Shown here in pieces: positions 58,569 through 64,000 of a stretch of 64,000 nucleotides of DNA. A program made the position numbers and the translations under genes. Below the pieces are notes generated by a model. The model did no database searches. It saw only the letters and a list, made by a program, of their open reading frames with translations, and had not been told where the DNA came from. How positions within the stretch are numbered: the stretch's first letter is position 1; each line of letters begins with the position of its first letter. The stretch spans positions 24,977-88,976 of the forward strand of contig JAFTYG010000051.1 of assembly GCA_017461365.1 (NCBI GenBank), read 5' to 3'. This stretch comes from Clostridia bacterium (GTDB lineage: Bacteria > Bacillota > Clostridia > Oscillospirales > CAG-272).

Positions 58569-59945
58569 TCAATACATATAAAAATGCAGATCGGTCTTTG
58601 TTTCTTCCGAGCGCGAACGCGCCCCGTCGCGGATACCGATAAAGGGTATCGCCACTATCCCGTCGCCGTCGCAGATAACGGGAAGGCGGGAACGAATATC
58701 AAGCGGTATTTTTTTGTCGCACATCAGCTTCTTTACGCTCTTGTGCATACCGCCCATCAATATCCTGTCGCCCGCAAGTCTCGACCTTGCGTATAGGCTA
58801 CCGTTTATTGTAGCAAAATCAATAGACAGGAGTATTGAATTTTTGTAAATATTTTTCGTGTTTTGTGAATTTACTATGACAATTTCGCAGTTTGTCTGTG
58901 AAATGGGGTTTATGCCGTCACAAAGCGGTATGGAATACGCCTCGACGTCGGCGCTTTTCTCGGCTTTTCTGAATATCAGCCGTCGGTTTTCTATCACCGC
59001 CTCAATACCGCGCGGAAGCGTTACCGACGAGTGTGGAACACCCTCGCGCGCAAGCCGCCGCAACGCGTCGATGTGCGTCCATTCGAGACTTCCGCCCTCC
59101 GAGAGTTCGGCGTAAAGCGAAACGAGAACGCGGTTGACTATAGCGTCGGGCGAGCCGTTGAGCTTTTCGGTCTCGGCGGAATATCCCTCGCAGAGCTCCT
59201 CAGAGAACATATTCTTCATGCTTTCAAGACAGAGAGAGTCGGCAACGAGAGTCCTTGAAAGCCTCGCCGCATTTCTCACCGCTCCCGAGTTTATCTCACA
59301 GAGCGCGGGGATGATCTCTGCCCGTATTCTGTTTCGCGTGTAGTCGGTGTCGGTGTTCGTGCTGTCGGTCACAAATTCAAGCCCGTTCACACCGCAAAAC
59401 GATAAAATGTCCTCCTTGGGCATCCGCAGTATCGGACGTATAACAGTTCCCGCACCGCAGGAACGTACCTCGGGGATACCGCACATTCCCGAAAGGGAAG
59501 TACCGCGCGCAAGATTGAATATCATCGTTTCAAGATTGTCGTTCGCATTGTGCGCCGTGGCAAGGAGCACAATACCGTTTTCTTCCATTACACGCTCAAA
59601 AAAATCATAGCGCACTCCACGCGCCGCCGTCTCAATGCTCTCGCCCGTGCGCTCGGCAATGGCGGGAACGTCGGCGTTGAGTACAAATATCTTGATGCCG
59701 AGCGTGTCGCAAACGCTTCTGCAAAACCTTTCGTCTCTGTCCGCCTCCGCGCCTCGGATCCCGTGATTGACGTGCGCGGCATATATCGGCGCGCCATACC
59801 TCTTACCGTAAGAGGCAAGCATATGAAGCAGAGCCGTCGAGTCTGCGCCACCCGAAAATCCGACGAGTATCGGCGTATCCTCGGGAAGCCCCGAAAGAAG
59901 ATGGGGAGACGTAAAGTCCTTCGGCAAGCTGAGATATGATACCAT
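58569..59945 (-). CDS. tilS: tRNA(Ile)-lysidine synthase
   Basis: A 458-residue ATP-dependent enzyme that adds lysine to C34 of tRNA-Ile(CAU), changing its codon reading from AUG to AUA. The PP-loop SGGADST is near 30-36, HVNHGIRGAEADRDERF follows, then the TAHNANDNLETMIFNLARGTSLSGM motif. TilS-specific C-terminal domains make up the rest. AUA is common in this organism's genes, consistent with need for it. Ten bases after dnaB. Confidence 0.95.
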   Translation of the reverse strand: MVSYLSLPKDFTSPHLLSGLPEDTPILVGFSGGADSTALLHMLASYGKRYGAPIYAAHVNHGIRGAEADRDERFCRSVCDTLGIKIFVLNADVPAIAERTGESIETAARGVRYDFFERVMEENGIVLLATAHNANDNLETMIFNLARGTSLSGMCGIPEVRSCGAGTVIRPILRMPKEDILSFCGVNGLEFVTDSTNTDTDYTRNRIRAEIIPALCEINSGAVRNAARLSRTLVADSLCLESMKNMFSEELCEGYSAETEKLNGSPDAIVNRVLVSLYAELSEGGSLEWTHIDALRRLAREGVPHSSVTLPRGIEAVIENRRLIFRKAEKSADVEAYSIPLCDGINPISQTNCEIVIVNSQNTKNIYKNSILLSIDFATINGSLYARSRLAGDRILMGGMHKSVKKLMCDKKIPLDIRSRLPVICDGDGIVAIPFIGIRDGARSRSEETKTDLHFYMY

Positions 59946-59954
59946 AAGTCCCCC

Positions 59955-61289
59955 TTATTCGGTAAGCTCGGTCTCGATAGAGCGGAACTTGGTGTATCTG
60001 CCTATCCATCCGACCTTGACGTTTCCCGTAGAGCCGTGACGGTTCTTTGCAATGATGACCTCGGCTATGTTGCCGTCGTCGCCGTTTGCGTCGGTATCAT
60101 AGTATTCGCTTCTGTAAAGAAAGATTACCGTGTCGGCGTCCTGCTCGATCGCTCCCGAGTCACGCAGGTCGGAAAGCATAGGACGCTTGTCGGTACGGCT
60201 CTCGGGACCACGCGAAAGCTGAGCGCAACAGATTATAGGAACGTTCAGCTCCTTCGCCATTATCTTGAGTCCTCGGGAGATGTCACCGACCTCCTGTACG
60301 CGGTTGTCGCTTCGCCTGTCGGCTTGCATCAGCTGCAGATAGTCGATAACGACGAGCCCGAGATTTTGTACGCGTCTGAGCTTACTCTTCATTCCCGTTA
60401 CCGAGATACCCGAGGTGTCGTCGATAAGAATGTTCGTGCCCGCAAGCTTTGTAGTCGTCTCGGCAATACGCTCCCATTGTTGCGTGTCGAGCTTTCCCGT
60501 GCGGAGCGCGTAGCTGTCTACCAAAGCCTCACTCGAGATAACACGCGTAACAAGCTGCTCGGCAGACATTTCAAGCGAGAATATACATATATTCTTGCCC
60601 GTCGCCAACGCTACGTTCGTCGCAATGTTAAGACAGAATGAGGTCTTTCCCATACCGGGGCGCGCACCCACAAGTATGAGGTCGGAATTTCCCATTCCCG
60701 CAAGTACGTTGTCAATGCCCGAAAATCCCGTTTTCGTGCCCTGCGCCGACTCACCCTCCTCAGCCATGGTGTGAAGATTGGTGTAGACCTCGCCTATGAC
60801 CTCGCGGATGTGGCGGAAGCTCTTTGTGTCGCGCCCCTGAGCAATATCAAAGATAAGGCTCTCGGCATAGTCCACAAGCTCCTCGGTCGAGCCCTCCTCG
60901 CTGTAAGCCTTGTCGGTTATCTCCGAGCAGGACTCTATGAGCTTGCGAAGCAGACTCTTGTTCTTTACTATCTGCGCGTAGTCCTTTACGTTGAGCGCGT
61001 TGGACACCGCCTGATAGAGCGAGCGTATATAATCCTCTCCGCCCGACTTTGAGTAAATTCCCTTAGTGACGAGCATATCTATAAGCGTTACAACGTCTAT
61101 TTCCTTATTTATAAGGAAGAGCTCGTGCATCGCCGTGTAGATCTGAGTGTGCTCGGTAAGGTAGAAATCCGATGGCGATATTATCTCGGCTACCTCATTT
61201 AGCGCCTCGGGATCGACAAGTATTGAGCCTAAGAGCGATTGCTCGGCTATGAGAGAGAAGGGAAGCTTTCTTTGAAGTTCGTCATTCAT
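59955..61289 (-). CDS. dnaB: Replicative DNA helicase
   Basis: About 444 residues. N-terminal DnaB helical domain (EQSLLGSILVDPEAL), then the RecA-like motor with Walker A GARPGMGKTSF, CIFSLEMSAEQLV, Walker B LGLVVIDYLQLM, and the late RDSGAIEQDADTVIFLYR with KNRHGSTG. ATG 61289 is preferred over a TTG six bases upstream. It follows rplI after 39 bases, the common gdpP-rplI-dnaB order. Confidence 0.97.
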   Translation of the reverse strand: MNDELQRKLPFSLIAEQSLLGSILVDPEALNEVAEIISPSDFYLTEHTQIYTAMHELFLINKEIDVVTLIDMLVTKGIYSKSGGEDYIRSLYQAVSNALNVKDYAQIVKNKSLLRKLIESCSEITDKAYSEEGSTEELVDYAESLIFDIAQGRDTKSFRHIREVIGEVYTNLHTMAEEGESAQGTKTGFSGIDNVLAGMGNSDLILVGARPGMGKTSFCLNIATNVALATGKNICIFSLEMSAEQLVTRVISSEALVDSYALRTGKLDTQQWERIAETTTKLAGTNILIDDTSGISVTGMKSKLRRVQNLGLVVIDYLQLMQADRRSDNRVQEVGDISRGLKIMAKELNVPIICCAQLSRGPESRTDKRPMLSDLRDSGAIEQDADTVIFLYRSEYYDTDANGDDGNIAEVIIAKNRHGSTGNVKVGWIGRYTKFRSIETELTE

Positions 61290-61328
61290 TTTCAAAGTTT
61301 CCTTTGCTTTTTGTGTTCTTTTTGAGAA

Positions 61329-61775
61329 TTATTTTCCGCAGACCTCAACGGTTATCTTTCCGACAACGTCGGTAAAGAGCTTGACGTCAGCCTTGAACGT
61401 GCCGAAGGACTTGATAGGCTCTGAGAGAGTGATCTTTCTCTTGTCTACCTCAATGCCGAAATCCTTCTTGAGCGCCTCAGCGATCTCCTTGGAGGTCACA
61501 GAGCCGTAAAGACGCTTGTCGGGGCCCGCCGCATATACAAAGCGTACAACTATCGTCTCAAGCCTCTTTGCGATCTCCTCAGCGTTCTTCTTTTCAACGT
61601 CTAACTTGTGCTGCTTGGAGGCTTCCTTGTTCTTTACCTCGTTAAGCGCGCCTGCGTCTGCGGGAACTGCAAGCTTCTTGGGAAGCAGGAAGTTTCTCGC
61701 GTAGCCGTCCGATACCTCTATTACCTGATCCTTTTTACCCTGACCTTTTACGTCTGCCGTTAAAATTACTTTCAT
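61329..61775 (-). CDS. rplI: 50S ribosomal protein bL9
   Basis: A 148-residue ribosomal protein. N-terminal domain MKVILTADVKGQGKKDQVIEVSDGYARNFLLPKKLA matches L9, followed by the long helix with Glu/Lys repeats and the C-terminal domain (LYGSVTSKEIAEALKKDFGIEVDKRKI). Start at 61775 with GAGGAG upstream; an open frame reaching 61904 overlaps gdpP and is not used. 22 bases after gdpP. Confidence 0.97.
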   Translation of the reverse strand: MKVILTADVKGQGKKDQVIEVSDGYARNFLLPKKLAVPADAGALNEVKNKEASKQHKLDVEKKNAEEIAKRLETIVVRFVYAAGPDKRLYGSVTSKEIAEALKKDFGIEVDKRKITLSEPIKSFGTFKADVKLFTDVVGKITVEVCGK

Positions 61776-61797
61776 TATTTTATACTCCTCTGTTAGT

Positions 61798-63879
61798 TTA
61801 ATTTTTCTGTGATGAATTTTCAAAATAGCTGTCGATCGTCGCGCGCAGAAGCTCCTCTGCCGCAGAAAGATCGGTGTCTGCCAAAGCCGCGCCCGCCACG
61901 TCAAAGTGACCGCCGCCGCCTATCTTTTCAAGTATGAGCTGTACGTTTATGCTTCCGTCCGAGCGCGCCGAAATAAATACGGTAGTGCCGATGCGTATGA
62001 GAGCAAACGCCGCGCTGACGCTTCTGACCGAAAGCAGCTTATCAGCTGCCTTTGCCGCCGCAACTCTGTCGCCCGACGCTCCCGTGCCCTCAACGGCCGT
62101 AATGGCTATCTGATCGCGGTAGATCTTCGCGCCAGAGCCGAACTTCGACTCGACAAGATAATCGTCAAACGCCTCTTCAAAGAAGGTACGCGCATATTCT
62201 GTGCTCGCTCCCGCGCCGCGCAGATAAAGAGCCGCCGCAAAGGTACGTGTACCGACCGTTCGCGTAAAGTTGTTCGTGTCGACCATTATACCCGACATAA
62301 GCACGTTTGCCTCTTCCTTGCGAAGACGTCCCGCAGGGAGACTGAATTCGAGTATCTCGGAGACGAGCTCACTTGCCGAGGATGCCGAGGGATCGATATA
62401 CTGAACTATCGGAGCTTCGGCAAACTCCTGCTTTTTGATGTGGTGGTCGATGACCGCCGTCTTAAATGAGTGCTCGGCTATCTCGGGAGCCTCAAGGATT
62501 GCAAAATTGTTCGCATCGACTATGACAAGGAGCGTGCTGAACGAGCATTCCTCAAGCCCCGCCACCGCGTCGATAAAGATGCTTTTGTAGTCCGAATATT
62601 GCTTGAGCTTCGCCGTACACGCCTTGAAATTCTCGTTCTCGGTGTCAATGACTATCTTTACCTCGACTCCGAGATACATACAAAGCGCCGCAATACCTAT
62701 GCAAGCGCCTATCGAGTCAAAGTCGGGATTGCTGTGTCCCATAACGATGACATTGGACGAATTGGAAATGGTCGCCGCAAGGTGATTTGCGATAACTCTC
62801 GATTGCTTACCTGTACGCTTCTGCTGACTCTTGGTGCGTCCGCCGTAGTATTCGTTTCCGTCCTCGGTCTTGACTACCGCCTGACCTCCGCCCCTTTGCA
62901 GAGCCATGTCGAGAGCCACAAGCGCGTCGCGCTCTCTCTGTGTCAGAGTCCTGCCCGTTGTGGCAATACCGATCGACGCCATAATAGGCATACCGCCCTC
63001 GCCTATGCGCACGTCGGAGATCTTGTTCAGAATGTCAAACTTGTCGGTAATACATTCCTCAAGCATCTCGCGCGTCATAAATATGATATATTTGTTTTTG
63101 CTGTATTCTCTGAGCACTGCGTTTTTGGAGATCGCCCAATCACGGAGCACCCTGTCTACCTGTATCGCCTCAGCCTCAAAGCTCTCCTTGACGTACTGCG
63201 CCATGTCCTCCATGTTGTCAAGAACGATGTAGCCGACCGCCGTGAGCTCCTTGCGGTGAAGCTCGGAAAGCTCCTTAAATTCGGTAACGTCGGTGAACGT
63301 GAGAATGTAGTAAGGCTTCTGCCCCGCGCCCATCGGATGACAGCGCACCTGATAGAGACGCTTGTTGATGGTGACGATACATTCCTTTTTTGCCGTCTCC
63401 TCGTTCTGTATTTCGTATTCTCCGTCGCGTTCGGGCTCTTCCTCCTCGGCTGTCTGGAAAAGCAGCTCGTTCATCGAAAGACCGCAGATAGCCGATATGT
63501 CGGAGTTGAATACAGTGTCCCATACGCCCGCCGCCGAGCGCATAGCGTTGTTGACGGTTATCACACGTCCCGTCTCGGTAACGATCGCGTAAGGCGCGTT
63601 GATGTGATTGCGGAACGCATAGACTACACCGTTGTTCTGCTCCTCGCAAGCGTCCGACTCTATCTTGAACAGATCGAGACGGCGGCGCGAGAACAGATAT
63701 ATCGCAAGCGCGATAATAAGATAAGCACCGATAAGGATAAGTCCGACTACCGCAGGGGACGCATCGGTCGCCGAGCAGATGATCACGTGTACGGCAATGG
63801 TCAGTATAGCGAAGATCACATAAAGTCGGGAGGGTATCTCCTCAAAGCGACGAAACGGATCGAATTTCTTTTGTGACAT
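61798..63879 (-). CDS. gdpP: Cyclic-di-AMP phosphodiesterase GdpP
   Basis: A 693-residue membrane-bound enzyme degrading c-di-AMP. Two membrane helices lie near 17-60, then a PAS-like domain (HINAPYAIVTETGRVITVNNAM), a degenerate GGDEF domain without the GGDEF signature, and a DHH-DHHA1 phosphodiesterase. The DHH motifs are VMGHSNPDFDSIGACIGIAA, IDAVAG, VDANN and VIDHHIKK; the DHHA1 end has GGGGHFDVAGAAL. Start at ATG 63879 with AAAGGAC upstream. First gene of the gdpP-rplI-dnaB run; promoter 63971-63943. Confidence 0.95.
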   Translation of the reverse strand: MSQKKFDPFRRFEEIPSRLYVIFAILTIAVHVIICSATDASPAVVGLILIGAYLIIALAIYLFSRRRLDLFKIESDACEEQNNGVVYAFRNHINAPYAIVTETGRVITVNNAMRSAAGVWDTVFNSDISAICGLSMNELLFQTAEEEEPERDGEYEIQNEETAKKECIVTINKRLYQVRCHPMGAGQKPYYILTFTDVTEFKELSELHRKELTAVGYIVLDNMEDMAQYVKESFEAEAIQVDRVLRDWAISKNAVLREYSKNKYIIFMTREMLEECITDKFDILNKISDVRIGEGGMPIMASIGIATTGRTLTQRERDALVALDMALQRGGGQAVVKTEDGNEYYGGRTKSQQKRTGKQSRVIANHLAATISNSSNVIVMGHSNPDFDSIGACIGIAALCMYLGVEVKIVIDTENENFKACTAKLKQYSDYKSIFIDAVAGLEECSFSTLLVIVDANNFAILEAPEIAEHSFKTAVIDHHIKKQEFAEAPIVQYIDPSASSASELVSEILEFSLPAGRLRKEEANVLMSGIMVDTNNFTRTVGTRTFAAALYLRGAGASTEYARTFFEEAFDDYLVESKFGSGAKIYRDQIAITAVEGTGASGDRVAAAKAADKLLSVRSVSAAFALIRIGTTVFISARSDGSINVQLILEKIGGGGHFDVAGAALADTDLSAAEELLRATIDSYFENSSQKN

Positions 63880-63942
63880 AAAAACGTCCTTTCCTTTCAG
63901 AATAACCGTTTTGATTTTAAGGAACAAAATTCCTATTATAAC

Positions 63943-63971
63943 ATTATATCATATAAAACCGATTTTGTAAA
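63943..63971 (-). promoter_or_regulatory. Promoter of gdpP-rplI-dnaB
   Basis: Minus strand TTTACA (63971-63966), 17 bases, TATAAT (63948-63943), about 64 bases before the gdpP start. Confidence 0.8.
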
Positions 63972-64000
63972 CAGTTTCTACCAATAAAATTTATATTATA

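Noticed and set aside
62470-63876. A 468-codon plus-strand frame opposite gdpP
   Set aside because: Antisense shadow; gdpP shows intact DHH/DHHA1 motifs.

Overview
The window looks like chromosomal DNA of an anaerobic, low-to-mid-GC Gram-positive bacterium of the class Clostridia, probably an uncultured gut lineage. I infer this from an Rnf complex with its usual clostridial satellites, a meso-diaminopimelate dehydrogenase, the orders gdpP-rplI-dnaB and tilS-hpt-ftsH, TTGACA/TATAAT promoters with 17-base spacers, strong GGAGG ribosome sites, plant-polysaccharide enzymes, and many short palindromic interspersed repeats. No tRNA, rRNA, CRISPR array, phage or transposase gene was seen. The species is not identifiable by reading alone.

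Layout. 1-4993 (minus): a partial lipoprotein gene and a carbohydrate ABC importer (ATPase, two permeases, binding protein). 5195-5983 (plus): a HAD phosphatase. 6368-13619 (minus): ApbE, RnfCDGEAB, a NusG-II domain protein and a Gx/Hpre membrane protein, with copies of one palindromic element in opposite orientation bracketing the apbE-rnf part. 13944-14837 (minus): a two-repeat lipoprotein carrying two SGCT motifs. 15007-16818 (plus): a GH127 enzyme. 16860-17745 (minus): a degenerate SGNH-like protein and a PQ-loop protein. 17934-20263 (plus): a CitA/CitB-type two-component system. 20310-26488 (minus): Nudix, GDPD, DUF1015, family 4 uracil-DNA glycosylase, AEC transporter, then a papain-like surface protease. 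26626-27060 (plus): RNase HI.

27535-33496: an AraC regulator divergent from a five-gene operon of a GH10 enzyme, an enolase-superfamily protein, an RraA-family protein, an SDR and a metallo-beta-lactamase-fold protein. Together they could be an oxidative sugar-acid route fed by xylan breakdown. 33565-43774: a full aromatic amino acid operon (DAHP synthase, tyrA, aroB, aroA, aroC, an MFS transporter, pheA, an aroE-aroK fusion, aroQ). It is preceded by a promoter, a 22-codon leader peptide with 10 Tyr/Phe codons and a terminator: a transcription attenuator.

43824-46150 (minus): a CofE-like protein and meso-DAP dehydrogenase. 46341-46895 (plus): a permuted NlpC/P60-like protein. 47045-49777 (minus): a PHP, SDR and radical SAM operon. 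50390-55670 (plus): a calcium-type P-ATPase, an LRR_5 lipoprotein and a DUF1385 membrane protein whose 3' end overlaps a host-like frame for a 45-residue cationic peptide. 55833-63879 (minus): ftsH, hpt, tilS, dnaB, rplI and gdpP.

Most products are recognisable. The least explained items are the aromatic attenuator, the GH10/sugar-acid cassette, the SGCT lipoprotein near apbE/rnf, the overlapping cationic peptide frame, and three families of modular palindromic elements.
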